A stretch of 41,147 nucleotides of DNA from Cylindrotheca closterium (lineage: Eukaryota > Bacillariophyta > Bacillariophyceae > Bacillariales > Bacillariaceae), in contig CAKOGP040000824.1 in the NCBI GenBank assembly GCA_933822405.4, positions 1-41,147 of the forward strand, in the 5' to 3' direction. Under the pieces are notes generated by a model. It was not told where the DNA came from. It ran no database searches and saw only the letters and a list, made by a program, of their open reading frames with translations. Of the stretch, positions 29,901 to 40,378 are shown piece after piece. Both the position numbers and the translations under genes were made by a program. Numbering within the stretch: position 1 is the first letter of the stretch; the number at the start of each line of letters is the position of its first letter.

Positions 29901-31936
29901 TGAAGCGAGCTGGTTTCAGTGATCGTCAGGTAAGCATTCCTTCTGTTTCTTTTTCTCGCTTCAATTTCAGAGTTTGGACATTCTAACACAATTTCCTACT
30001 ACATCAGATCTCCCGCTACGTTGGACTCGAAGGACTCAGTGGAGAAAACGAGGTTCGCATGACCAGAAAGAGATACAGTGTCCTTCCCGTTGTCAAGCAA
30101 ATCGATACTCTGGCTGCTGAGTTCCCTGCCCAAACGAACTACTTGTACATGACCTACTCCGGAGACACTAACGATGTTTCCGTTATGTCACAAGACTCGC
30201 AAGATGAGACTATTGTCCCAGCATATAGAAGCTCTATCTTGACCAAAAGCCGCGTCGACACAGCTACATTTCAACAACGTGCACGTGCTCTGTCTGTTGG
30301 TTACAGCGAGAACAAAATGCTCTCCGCCAAGGAACGTGGTGTCATCGTCCTCGGATGTGGTGCCTACTGCATTGGTTCAAGTGTCGAATTCGATTGGTGC
30401 GCTGTGTCGTGTATCCGTCAATTGAGACGTGATGGATTCAAGAGTATCATCATCAACTACAACCCCGAGACTGTCAGTACCGATTACGATGAATCCGATC
30501 GTTTGTACTTCGAGGAGTTGAGTCTGGAGCGTGTTATGGATATCTACGAATCCGAGAACCCCTTCGGTGTTGTTGTTTCTGTCGGGGGACAAATCCCCAA
30601 CAACCTTGCCAGTTCCTTGCACGAGAGTGGAGCCAACATTTTGGGAACCGATGCCGCTGATATTGAGCGTGCCGAGGATCGTGACCAATTCTCCAGAATG
30701 TTGGATAACATGCATGTCGATCAACCCACATGGTCTGTATTGAACTCGACGGAGGAAGCTGTGGCATTCGCCAACCGTGTTGGATACCCAGTCTTGGTCC
30801 GACCAAGTTTCGTCTTGTCTGGAGCGGCTATGCGTGTGGCCGCTACCGAGACCCAATTGACCAGCTTCTTGGGACTTGCTGCTGATGTTTCTGGAGACAA
30901 GCCTGTTGTTGTTACCAAGTTCATCGAGGATGCCAAGGAGATCGAATTCGATGCGGTTGCGAACAAGGGAGAAATTCTCAACTACGCTATTGGAGAGCAC
31001 TTGGAGAATGCCGGTGTACACAGTGGAGACGCCACAGTCGTTCTTCCAGCACAAAAGCTCTACGTTGGAACCATCAAGCAAGTCAAGAAGAACGCTTCTC
31101 TCATTGCCAAGGCGCTTCGAATCACCGGTCCATTCAACATCCAATTCATGGCCAAGGGCAACCAAGTCCAATGTATTGAGTGCAACTTGCGTGCCAGTCG
31201 TACTTTCCCATTCGTTTCCAAGACTTTGAACCATAACTTCATCTCTCTTGCTACTCAAGCCATGACTGGATTGAAAGTCACGCCATTCAAGATTTCTCTT
31301 TTGGATATTGACTACGTCTGTGTCAAGGCTCCCATGTTCTCTTTCACTCGTCTTCGTGGCGCTGATCCTAACCTTGGTGTGGAGATGGCTTCCACTGGTG
31401 AGGTGGCATGCTTTGGGCAAGATCAGCACGAAGCCTTCATCCAAGCTCTCTTGTCCACCACCTTCCAGTTGCCCACCAAGAACAAATCCATCTTGCTTTC
31501 CATCGCTTCCGACCCCAAGCGTTTGGAATTCACAGAATCCCTTCAGATTATGTTGAAGCTTGGATACAAGGTCTATGCCACTCCTGGAACTGCTGAATAT
31601 TACAAGAAGAACCTGAATGTCGATTTGATTCTTGTCCAGAAGCCAACAAGCGAGGATGATGAGAATCCCGAAAGCGCTGTTCAATACATCAAGGACGGAA
31701 AGATTGACTTGGTCATCAACATCACTGACGCCACTGTTCGATCATCTGAAATCACTGCTGGTTACTTGATGCGCCGTGCTACTGTTGACTTTGGAACTGC
31801 TCTTGTTACCAATATCAAGTGCGGAATTGAACTTATTCTCTGCTTGGATCTTGGATACGGGAAGGAGTCTAACTTCCATCCTAGACATCTCAAGGAGTAC
31901 TACGAAATTCCAACTGTTGGATGGACGACAAAGTAA
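26931..31936 (+). CDS. Carbamoyl-phosphate synthase, glutamine-hydrolysing type, single polypeptide
   Basis: Four exons (26931-26969, 27173-27601, 27680-29929, 30008-31936), all joining in phase 0, give 1548 residues. It makes carbamoyl phosphate from bicarbonate, glutamine-derived ammonia and two ATP, for pyrimidines or the diatom urea cycle. N-terminal CarA-like half: the amidotransferase triad is intact (Cys about 281 in GICLGNQ; His about 365 and Glu about 367 in QFHPEA). CarB-like half from about residue 404: first ATP-grasp ([20 protein letters not shown]), oligomerisation region, second ATP-grasp (CIECNLRASRTFPFVSKTL), and C-terminal MGS-fold allosteric domain. There is no ATCase or DHOase fusion. 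The CarA domain starts almost at once after MSSTDAMASLNTR, so a mitochondrial presequence is not obvious. Whether it is the pyrimidine or the urea-cycle isoform is unresolved. Confidence 0.96.
26970..27172 (+). other. CPS intron 1
   Basis: GTAAGT...TTAG, 203 bp, phase 0, after 13 codons. Confidence 0.9.
27602..27679 (+). other. CPS intron 2
   Basis: GTAAGT...ATTAG, 78 bp, phase 0, within the CarA-like domain. Confidence 0.9.
29930..30007 (+). other. CPS intron 3
   Basis: GTAAGC...ATCAG, 78 bp, phase 0, between the first synthetase half and the segment beginning ISRYVGLEG. Confidence 0.9.
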
Positions 31937-32329
31937 GGGGAAAATAATAGACGACGATTCCACGGTGATGGAATTGAAAATGTAGACAAACAATAGTCAT
32001 AAAGCGACATGTATCAGTCAATAAATCATTACAATGTATTAGAATAAAACAACTCGTCAATGTATTTCTTTTTTGTTTTCGTTGTTTTTTGTATTTCTTA
32101 CATGTCTGTCTCCTTTCGAGTATTTGTTGCCTTCGTATTCGTTCGCTGGCGGCATTGCGAAGCAGCTCATAATACGAAGCAGAGAGCAAACATGAAATAC
32201 TTACACTCAAACATGTGATTGAACTGCATTCGGCCATCCATCGAATTTCCATTCTGCTACATGAGTACAAAACAGTCCAAATGAAAAGATGAAAAGCATG
32301 GAGTAAACATCGTACTATATTGCTAGTGT
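31937..32329. other. Convergent 3' region between CPS and F1 epsilon
   Basis: 393 bp between the two stop codons; AT-rich (AATAAATC, GAATAAAAC), presumably both polyadenylation regions. Confidence 0.5.
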
Positions 32330-32728
32330 TTATGTGGCCTTTCCGGCAGCTCCCAAAACGGTGACTTCCGTCTTGGCGCCTTGTACTCCAGCGTTCCATG
32401 CTGCTGCTGAGTAAGAGAATTCTCCGTGGGCAGCTAGTTTGCTCTTCATGGGTTCCTTTACTGCGCTTCTGACAGATCCAGCAGCTCGGTTGACGTACTG
32501 CAAATTGAACAAAGTGTTGATCATTTGTTACAACAACAACAGCAACAACAAAAATAAGTGGCGTGAGTCGAAGTATTCGAAAAGTTCATCGGCATCTTTC
32601 CAACACCCAACATCCATTTCAACCTTGTCTCGTCCTTCTCTCCAATCAGTTGACGCAAAATCCTATCTCACCTGAAGATAAGTCATTCCAGCAATACGCC
32701 AGATGGTTGTTTGTGGTGCAGGAGACAT
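32330..32728 (-). CDS. Mitochondrial ATP synthase F1 epsilon subunit
   Basis: Exon 1 is 32728-32672 and exon 2 is 32497-32330, joined in phase 0 across a 174 bp intron (GTGAGA...TTGCAG), giving 74 residues. The N terminus MSPAPQTTIWRIAGMTYLQ runs into YVNRAAGSVRSAVKEPMKSK, matching the eukaryotic F1 epsilon pattern (W-R-x-A-G-[LM]-[ST]-Y-[IL]-x-Y ... AVR-x-A-[LV]-K). This tiny subunit sits in the F1 central stalk with gamma and delta (established). At 74 residues it is near the usual 50-75. The tail after HGEFSYSAAAWNAG is Ala/Gly-rich and less conserved. As in other eukaryotes, no cleavable presequence is apparent. Confidence 0.9.
32498..32671 (-). other. Intron of the F1 epsilon gene
   Basis: On the minus strand GTGAGA...TTGCAG, 174 bp. 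It lies inside the conserved first helix (TYLQ|YVNR). Confidence 0.88.
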
Positions 32729-32993
32729 CTTTGTTATTTGTTCAACGCACGGCACTTGACCTTTGTTATTGTGTCGCTCGTTTTTGTTGTCGATGCCGTC
32801 GTCATCCATTCGCACGCGGTTGTACGAGGACTACCGTATAGACAATGTACTAGGAAACTTACCTACGACAAAATTTGACGTTCGAGCGACGGACGACCAT
32901 GTCCAGACATTAGATTTGGGAGAATTGGAGAAAAGAATACCTTCATAAAATAACGCTCACATTTCTTCTACTTATATATTACTCCCTTTCTTA
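32729..32993. other. Intergenic region upstream of F1 epsilon
   Basis: 265 bp between the F1 epsilon ATG and the stop codon of the next minus-strand gene. It must hold the epsilon promoter; no coding signal. Confidence 0.4.
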
Positions 32994-34435
32994 TCAATGC
33001 GATGCATCCGCCGTAGATTCATCGCCTTCAGCTCCAATGGTGCCTGCATCAGATCCTTCACCATTGAGCTTGTCCGCATCATCGGCATCACTTTCTCCTT
33101 GTTGCTTCTTCTGCTTTCGTCTAGCAACGTGTGCGGCTCCTGCCAGCAGTATAAGTGCACCAGCTCCAGCGGCTGCTGCCGCTCCGGATGATGAGCTATC
33201 GCTTTCAGACTGAGCTTCTGCTTCTTGTCCAACTTCAGTTGTAGTTTGGAATACATTGCCACCAGGAAGGCTGCCTAATCGAGCCAAGTATCCCTGCAAG
33301 TTGGGGCCTGAGAATGCTGAAGCAATCATGTTGTTGAGATCGGCAGTGCTGGGAATATCATCAAAATCTCCCTTGAAAGTTCCAACGGATCGGTAGTCGC
33401 ATCGGGCAGGTTGATCAATTCGGAACTCTTGGAAAATCATGAAGGTTGAAAAGATCTCGAGACCGTCTCCAAAGGCACCACGCATATATTCTTCCAAGTA
33501 AGTGCTTGTGATTTGTGCCAGCTCTTGGAATTCTTCGGTAGAAGGAAGTCTAGACTCGGCGAGAGTGTAGAATAGTCGGAATGTATCAGCTGGGACCTCC
33601 ACCGACTGAGTGCTAGCTCCATCTGTTTGATCATTCGCTGCGTCATCATCGGTACCATTGGTACCATCGTCACCATCGGGACTGGCTACAGGAGCATCAC
33701 CATCGTTACCACCAGGAGCCTCTGTCGGATTGCTTGGGGAACTAGCGGGAGCCTCTGTCGAAGTGCTAGGGGAATTAGCGGGAGCCTCTGTAGAAGCAGT
33801 TGTTGGGGAAGAACCCTCCGGACTGACGGTTGGAGAATCATCTGGGAGGCCATCTGCTGGACTAGCTGCAGAATCGTCTGGAGAATGTGTTGGAGTTTCT
33901 GTGGTAGGACTTCCCGGGGTATTGGTTGGTGCAGAGCCTATATTGATCGATCGAGTGATAGACATGTAAGAATTTGCATTGCGATAACATGTACGAAGTT
34001 TCAACAAGACTTACCTCTCTTTGACGCCTTGAGCCTGTTGTCATCCTTGGAAGACATTTTCTTACTCTTCTTTGATGGGCCGCTATATTTAGATTCTTTG
34101 CTTCCTTTGCCTCTGAACACGGAATCAGCGCTGGTGCTGTTGCTTCCACCTTGCCGCTTAGTGTTCTTCATGACATCGTCGTCAAATGCATCGTCATCGC
34201 CATCATCATCGCCATTCTCGTCGTCTGTAGCACCGTCGTCATCTTCCGTTTTATCCACCCCTGTTGTCCCGGCAGTTTCGACCATTTGTCTGCTTTCTAC
34301 TAGAGCTCTTTCTCCGTTGATGTATCGAGCTGATAGATTCACAGACCTCACATTTCTACGATCGGAGGCAGCAATCGTGATGCTAATAAGCACGGTAAGG
34401 AGCAGAGTAACAAGTACCGATTTCGTTTGCATCAT
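32994..34435 (-). CDS. Type I membrane protein with low-complexity ectodomain, paralogue A
   Basis: Exon 1 is 34435-34015, exon 2 is 33937-32994; a 77 bp phase-1 intron (GTAAGT...ATATAG) separates them; 454 residues. A signal peptide (MMQTKSVLVTLLLTVLISIT) is followed by an acidic Asp-rich region and a Lys/Ser-rich stretch. A Pro/Ser/Thr/Glu linker with repeated [ST]-T-EAPA-[NS]-SPS units comes next. A globular domain of about 125 residues follows (DTFRLFYTLAESRLPSTEEF ... CDYRSVGTFKGDFDDI), then an Ala/Gly-rich membrane helix (AAAAAGAGALILLAGAAHVA) and a charged cytoplasmic tail. The globular domain is shared with the adjacent gene at 34929-36313. I do not recognise the family; alternating strand/helix pattern recalls SEA-like ferredoxin folds, but this is speculation. 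Confidence 0.85.
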
Positions 34436-34928
34436 TGTCTTTTCTAGTTGTAACGATTTGAATTGTGGTTTCTTTTTTATGTCGGATTTTGTGAGGATTT
34501 GGAGTGGATTTTGATGCCGATGTTTACAAGACTGGATTAGTGCCAAATTCGGGGTTTACTTAGAGACAGAGAGGATTTCAAGACGTGTTTTGGCAATAAG
34601 CTACTCGTAAGATACAACCATATGATGAGTTTGGCGATTTTCATGCCAATCTGCTACGTCCTATGGCCACCATCCCATCAAATTACAAGCATATGTATAC
34701 TTCAATCGCCATTGATTGCTTTGCATGTTTTGATTTGATGTGGAATGAGGAATCCCCGACGGTCATAAATGCATGTATTGGGCTACTGGCAGCATCATGC
34801 TGGTATGGCATGGTACGAACACGACAACAAAATGATGATATACAATTTTAGAGTCGATACAAAAGGAGTATTAATAAATGAACATGCTTTTTTCTAGACT
34901 GGTACATATATCACTGCGCAAAGCAAAA
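34436..34928. other. Intergenic region between the paralogous membrane-protein genes
   Basis: 493 bp including the promoter of paralogue A. No supported coding region; a weak plus-strand frame at 34663-34851 has no recognisable content. Confidence 0.45.
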
Positions 34929-36313
34929 TCAGTATTCGGCATTCAATTTCGACGTATGCTGCCTTGGCGCGTCATCTAGAGGTTCGTCTTGAAGCTCTTC
35001 TTCATTCACAGTTGATCTCCATGTGGTACCTGCGCAAGTCTCACCGGCAACAGATCCTGCAGAAGACTTCTTGTAGGCCTTTGGAGGGAAGCTTTCAACA
35101 CTGGCATCTTCATCGCCTCCATTGCGGTTTCGGCTCAACAAAGCTAGACCTGCAACAAGGACAACAACACCAGCTGCTGCAGCAGCGATGCCGGCAGTCG
35201 CAAATCCAGAAACGCTTGATGCAGCGACGGAATCACTGTCAGCAGGCTCTCCATATCTAATGGAAGCAACTGTCTTGAAAGGATTCCCTGTTGGCAAGTC
35301 ATCGGACAACTTCTTCAAGTATGCCAATTGGCTGGCAGGTTCGGTGAAGGCAAGTTCAATCTCCGACTCAATCTCAGATCGTGGGGGATAGAAGATTGAT
35401 CGGGGGTTGAATCTTGCTACAGATCGGTAGACAGCCATAGCTGGTCGAGTTGTAGCATCGCTTCTAGTCAAGAAAGTGAGGAAATCATCAAGCTCGATGA
35501 TGCTTGTTTGCCCATATTTGTCAGTGAAGTACTCGTCCAAGAAAGTTCTGGTGAGATCAGCAAGTTCATTGAACTGATCAATAGTTGCGTCACCAACAGA
35601 ATCGTTGTCAAAGGTGTAGTACAGAGCATAGGGTGCTGGGCGAACGGCGAAAGAATCCATGGAAGTTGGAGATGCAGTAGCGTTGGAGCCGGAACCATTG
35701 GGTGCAGGAGTTGGGGCATGTGGATCGACACCTATGGAAGAGGAAATAGTTAGCAATTAATCGGTTTTTGATCCTGAAGTTGACAGAGCATTTTGATCTT
35801 ACCACCATCATCACCGTCACCTCCCATCTTCTTGCTGCTCTTCTTGCTTCCTTTTCCTTTTCCTCCTTTTCCTTTTCCTCCCTTTCCTTTTCCATCATCA
35901 TTTGAAGACTTCTTGGAGCCCTTTCCAGATCCTCCCTTTCCGGATCCTCCTTTTCCAGATCCTCCCTTTCCGGATCCCTTTCCACTGGAGTCTCCTCCCT
36001 TCTTGCTACCCTTGGGGTGTGCTGGAGCAGTTGGGTGTGCTGGAGTAGTTGGGTGCTCGGGTGCGGCGGAAGGCATAGGAGGATGGGTCATCGGAGCATC
36101 AGTGGGCTTGGGTGCTTCAGTCATTGGATGCTCGGGGGGTGTAGGGTGCATGGCAGCACTCTTCTTAGATGACTTCGATGAGCTAGCCTTGGTGGCCTCT
36201 GTTTCTTCCTTCTTTGAATTCAATTTTCTTTCGGGGACTGCAGCGGCATCAATGGATCCAACCATCAGCACAACGGCCAATAGCAATAGTAGAAACTTTT
36301 TTGTTCCGAACAT
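34929..36313 (-). CDS. Type I membrane protein with low-complexity ectodomain, paralogue B
   Basis: Exon 1 is 36313-35803, exon 2 is 35731-34929; a 71 bp phase-1 intron (GTAAGA...CCATAG); 437 residues. Signal peptide MFGTKKFLLLLLAVVLMVGS is followed by a Ser/Lys stretch, a Pro/His/Ala-rich linker (PTPPEHPMTEAPKPTDAP), and a Gly-Lys-Ser block with GGSGKGGSGKG repeats. The shared globular domain comes next (YALYYTFDNDSVGDATIDQF ... AVYRSVARFNPRSIF), then a membrane helix (IAAAAAGVVVLVAGLALL) and a tail. Gene order, intron phase and position, and domain order match the neighbour at 32994-34435, so the two arose by tandem duplication; the linkers have diverged strongly. Gly-Lys-Ser and Pro-rich linkers suggest a cell-surface or silica-associated role, which is inference only. 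Confidence 0.85.
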
Positions 36314-37269
36314 GGTAGCTAAGTTTGTATTGTTTGTGTGTTTGTATTTGTTTGTGTTGAGTGGTGGTTGTTTTCTCGAACTCTTGTTGACGAGAACCTG
36401 TTGATTCGAATTGTGTGTCTTGACAAGGGCAGGCAAGAAGACTAGTATCCGTTGGGTCTCCACATTTTGACGAAAATGTGATGTGAATTCATCGCGCATC
36501 CTGCTGGCGAGCAAGTCTGCCGGTCAAATAATCGTCGAATATTTTACTCGCAACTCGCGCACGTAATAAAGCAGTCCCGTACACTACCACAGGTTCCCGT
36601 ATGAAAGCAGCGGTGCGCGAGTTCTTTTCGGCACGTGTCATCTAAAATCCTAGCCGTTGAAATCAGATCTGGGTATTTTTGGAATTTTGACACCAACGCG
36701 CACCACGACTGGAGAGTACCCGCAGGTTTGGGTGACTACCCTTCCTACTGTAGCAGGAGGGAGGACTTCATTGCGGGTTTCAGAGAACTAGCTAGGGTAC
36801 TCTTCTTGCTTGCAGTCTACTTCAGGCGAGTTTCCACTGTAGTCATACCTATTTGATGGATAACAAACAAGGAGTGATTTAGTTGTGAGGGCACTGTTGA
36901 AGATTTTTTTATATAGATTGTCTTGATTTGGAGCCTACAGTACCGGTAGGAGGTGAGACTTCAATACTATATTTCAATGAGCATCGTACTAAAGTAATAT
37001 TGATACTAAAATGCTTTAATATCGAATCGTTGTGTCATGTTCATATCAGTTGACAAGGTCGTCATTCAGTCAACTCTAAAGTTGCCATAGCTGCCTTTGG
37101 ACACAAACCATATCATCACTCGTGTCCTTCCTACTAATATTGCTTTCAGAAGGGATAGACACTTGATTGATCGATTGATTGTTGATTGATTCAATGAATA
37201 TAGCATAATCCAATATCAAAAGATGACTCTTCTGTTTCATGTATCAAAAGCTTCTTGTTGGTGGGTCCA
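36314..37269. other. Intergenic region
   Basis: 956 bp with no supported gene. It contains the promoter of paralogue B, GCGCGAG/CTCGCGC motifs near 36545-36620, a CACGTG core near 36633, and TACAGTACCGGTA at 36936-36948. Confidence 0.45.
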
Positions 37270-38450
37270 GCTCACATTGTCGTTGGAATCAGACGGTTGC
37301 TCCTCTCCATTATTTCATTGCACAGAGGAAATGGATGGTTGGATCGCTCATTGAACGATTCTCGGGTTACAGAATATCGTAGAGCATGTGAAACAACTGC
37401 AAAGTCTGGATGAAAAATCGTTTGCCTCGACGGAGCTCCGGTCGAAAGAGGATACTTCGAACGTCTGAGCAAGTTGTTTCTTCTTTTTCTTCTACGGTTG
37501 CTACCATTATCGTTCGAACGAATGCATCAACCAATCAGTCCCCAAAAACGAAGCAGCATGGAGAATACTTCCGAACTGTCGTCTTCAAAAAGTTATTGCC
37601 CTCCGGCCAGTTCGGTCCTTATGCTCCGTCCGATATGTTTATGAATTATATTGATTGAATGGCACCATTATCAACCTTGTCTGAGTAGCATCGACTCGAG
37701 CTCTGGAATGGATTGGAGAAAAGGATCAATAAATTGGTCAAGAAAGGCATCGCCTGTCTTGACTTGTTCTCTTGGAAAAGGTCTCTCATACAGTTCTCGA
37801 TCTCGCACAGTGGAAGGTTCGTATCGTGCCTTGTCGTATCATGCCGTAAGCACTGATACTTGCAACGATACAGCTAAGACACGGGTGCTGCATCATCGAT
37901 CATCTGTTGGCAGCCTGATGCTTTCCAGATAGTGCCGAACGAGTTATGCGTCATGTCCAAAGCCTGCTGTGAATGGTCGTGGAATGTAAAGGATTCATTC
38001 ATTCATTCGTTCATTCGAATTAGACACACGGCATTCAAGGCAATTGTTTGAACAGTGCATGCAAGAAGACAGACTGCTGGAGGTCCCAGGTTGTTTGCTT
38101 CTTGTGTTTCGGCGAATGGCAGTGTCAGATTTTTGCTCATCGTTTCATCGGAATTCATTGGCGAGTATGGGATTTGTGTAGGTACTGCGGTATATATATT
38201 TTCAATTACCGGCAGATTTACATTTCGATCAAAAAATTCGTCCAATGAAAGTGGTCAGGGTAGTCATTTTGGAGCTCTAAAAAAGAGCTTCCTGCAACCG
38301 CGCACAAAGAAATCGTGTTCATGTCGAAGCCAATCTGTAATTCGTTCCTCAGTCACAGGGTTATGCTCCGAAAGCACCGACCACTGTATATGGACAGGAA
38401 CCCGGACTAAGATACATATATATCTGTGTATGCTTTTATATTGATTCATT
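37270..38450. pseudogene. Patchwork of decayed coding fragments on both strands
   Basis: Minus strand: MVATVEEKEETTCSDVRSIL continuing to FRPELRRGKRFFIQTLQLFH and a TAA (about 37511-37375), and KARYEPSTVRDRELYERPFP to PELESMLLRQG and TGA (about 37835-37677), the latter preceded by an in-frame TGA. Also NLPVIENIYTAVPTQIPYSP (about 38219-38040). Plus strand: EYFRTVVFKKLLPSGQFGPY to a TGA at 37658, and SNESGQGSHFGALKKSFLQP (from about 38240). None has a complete start-to-stop structure, and strands alternate. These look like pieces of one or two genes broken up by rearrangement; the families were not recognised. Confidence 0.4.
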
Positions 38451-38644
38451 TCTATTCCATAGAACTAGTTTGACGAGAGCATTAGGACTGGTAGCTTCGT
38501 GCAATTCATTTATTCAGTATGGTTTTTTCCGTTTCGCCTCGAGGTGGATTTCGTCGAACGGATACTTCTCGTATTGCATCGAACATGCAAGCAAGCATGA
38601 TCTCGAAGAACCAAGAATGATTGTTGCTTGCAATCTTGTCATGT

Positions 38645-40056
38645 TCACTCTCCTTTCATACAATACTCCGCAACAAGATTAGTGACGTACTTCACCTTGA
38701 GGCAGCGTTCTAGAATCAGTGGCCAAAGCTTGACGTTGAGTGGTCCACCACCTGATGCCAAATCCAGCCCACGGCGTCCAGCTTTATTCAAATTTAGAAC
38801 CGTAAGCAAATCAGCTCCCGTAGGATGATCAAACAAAGAACAGAAATGATTGACTCCGAGGCTCTTGCTTTTCTCAGCAAACCTGATGAAAGAATCCAGT
38901 TTGCTTAGGGTCCTCATCTAGAAAGGCACCATCATAAATGAGCAATTTGCGAAGGTGTTCCATTTGCGGGAGCTCGGAAGCAAAAACCGAAAAAGCCTTT
39001 TCCTCCAATTCGTTAAAATCCAGTGCCAAACACGAAAGGTTTGGTAGGGCACTCTTAGTACACAAAAGGTCATCTAGCGGCGCTAGATCTGTGACAACGG
39101 AATGATGGCAACAGTCCAAATCAGAGAGCTGTGAAAGCTGAGGACACACCGAAGAAACAAAATAGTCCCAACCACCTGCACCACCAACTTCGTCGAGGTA
39201 AACGGCTTCCACTGAAGTGTTCTTTACATTGCAAAACAAGTCTCGCGGACACTTGGAAAACTCTGAATTATGGATCCTAAACGCTCTCACAGAGCACTTT
39301 TGGTGACCAAGATAGTCGGCCAAGTCCTTGAGATGGTCCAATGTAAGCTGTTGACCCTACATGTCCAAAAATTCCAGCTCTTTTGGGTACCGCTGAAGCG
39401 ACTTCATGAGGCGCGGAAAGAGTTTGTGGTCCGTAGGATTGCCAGACTTGAGTTCGAGATTTCGAATAGTAGTGTTCCTCACAATACCATCCACAAGCAC
39501 TTCACTGATGTCTTCAATTGGTATGTCAAGGTGATCATAATCATCATCATCGTTTGAGAGAAAGGTAAGGCTCTCGAGTGAAGTGCTTTGGGCCAGGCCT
39601 TCAGCAAGATGTATCTCGATGCATCATCCCTATATAGATGGATGGCAATGCGCTGCGGGAAATGATTGCATCTACATGTGTGACTATTCTACGGCACACG
39701 TACCTGTACGTAGAAAAGGGGCTTTTTTAGTTCTAGCAAAACTTTTCATAGCGCCGCATCGAAATGAATCGAAACTTGAAGACGGAGGAGCACTGAAGGT
39801 CAAGTGTGAAAGTGCGTGGGACGACAACAGACACAGGCAGTTTTCGTAGATCGCATCTTCGCCGAGGACGCCGAAGAACTTGATTCGAGAGTATTCAAAG
39901 AAAGAAATAAACCTTATTTCTTGACGTATACTCGCACACAAGTTCGATAAACTGATCGGACTTGGTGTTGCTGAGCAATGCTGTTGTGACGGTCGTTCGA
40001 CCGTCGTCAGTATGATGAAAGGAATCCAATGATTCGTTCTCAAGCTTTCGTCTACG
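38645..40056 (-). pseudogene. Decayed leucine-rich-repeat protein gene
   Basis: Fragments on the minus strand, 5' to 3': 40056-39895 (DDGRTTVTTALLSNTKSDQF); 39623-38874 (TSLESLTFLSNDD, IVRNTTIRNLELKSG, NLSCLALDFNELEEKAFSVF: LRR spacing), broken by TAG at 39357-39359 with the same frame continuing (GQQLTLDHLKDLADYLG). After a frameshift near 38903-38912 comes a terminal piece (CSLFDHPTGADLLTVLNLNK AGRR ... LWPLILERC). The LNKAGRR...LWPLILER ending resembles a C-terminal motif I recall from many diatom LRR/ankyrin-type proteins. LRR arcs bind proteins. Stop, frameshift and a missing start indicate a pseudogene. Confidence 0.65.
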
Positions 40057-40378
40057 TTAGAGTAATTTATTCAATAGTGACAACAAGTACGAAGCTTCAC
40101 AATCATTTTCTTTTCCCGAATCCTTCCTAAAATGAAATACTGTAAGAAAAGTTTTGAAATGCTGCTACAATGTCCAGTCTTCAATCTCATCGTTTTCCGA
40201 ATTCATTCATTGTTGGTATTTGACGGATACACACAAACACACATAGATTGCAAACAGGGCAGTATCGAATGAAAGATGGAGTAACAACAACACGAGACCA
40301 TACCAATTGATTTCTTAATGTTTTTTTCCTAAATATGTAAGATTATAAGTACATTGTGCATCTTTGGTTGGGATTTTT
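40057..40378. other. Intergenic region
   Basis: 322 bp, AT-rich, with no coding signal; includes the presumed 3' region of the secreted protein gene at 40379. Confidence 0.4.

Noticed and set aside
30377..31684. 435-codon minus-strand frame
   Set aside because: Antisense shadow of CPS exon 4.
33627..34514. 295-codon plus-strand frame (and 35793-36404)
   Set aside because: Antisense of low-complexity linkers in the tandem membrane-protein genes.
14326..39359. Stop-codon reassignment or programmed readthrough (TAG/TGA inside several coding-like frames)
   Set aside because: Intact housekeeping genes here end normally in TAA, TAG or TGA, and the frames with internal stops also carry frameshifts, so pseudogene decay explains them better.
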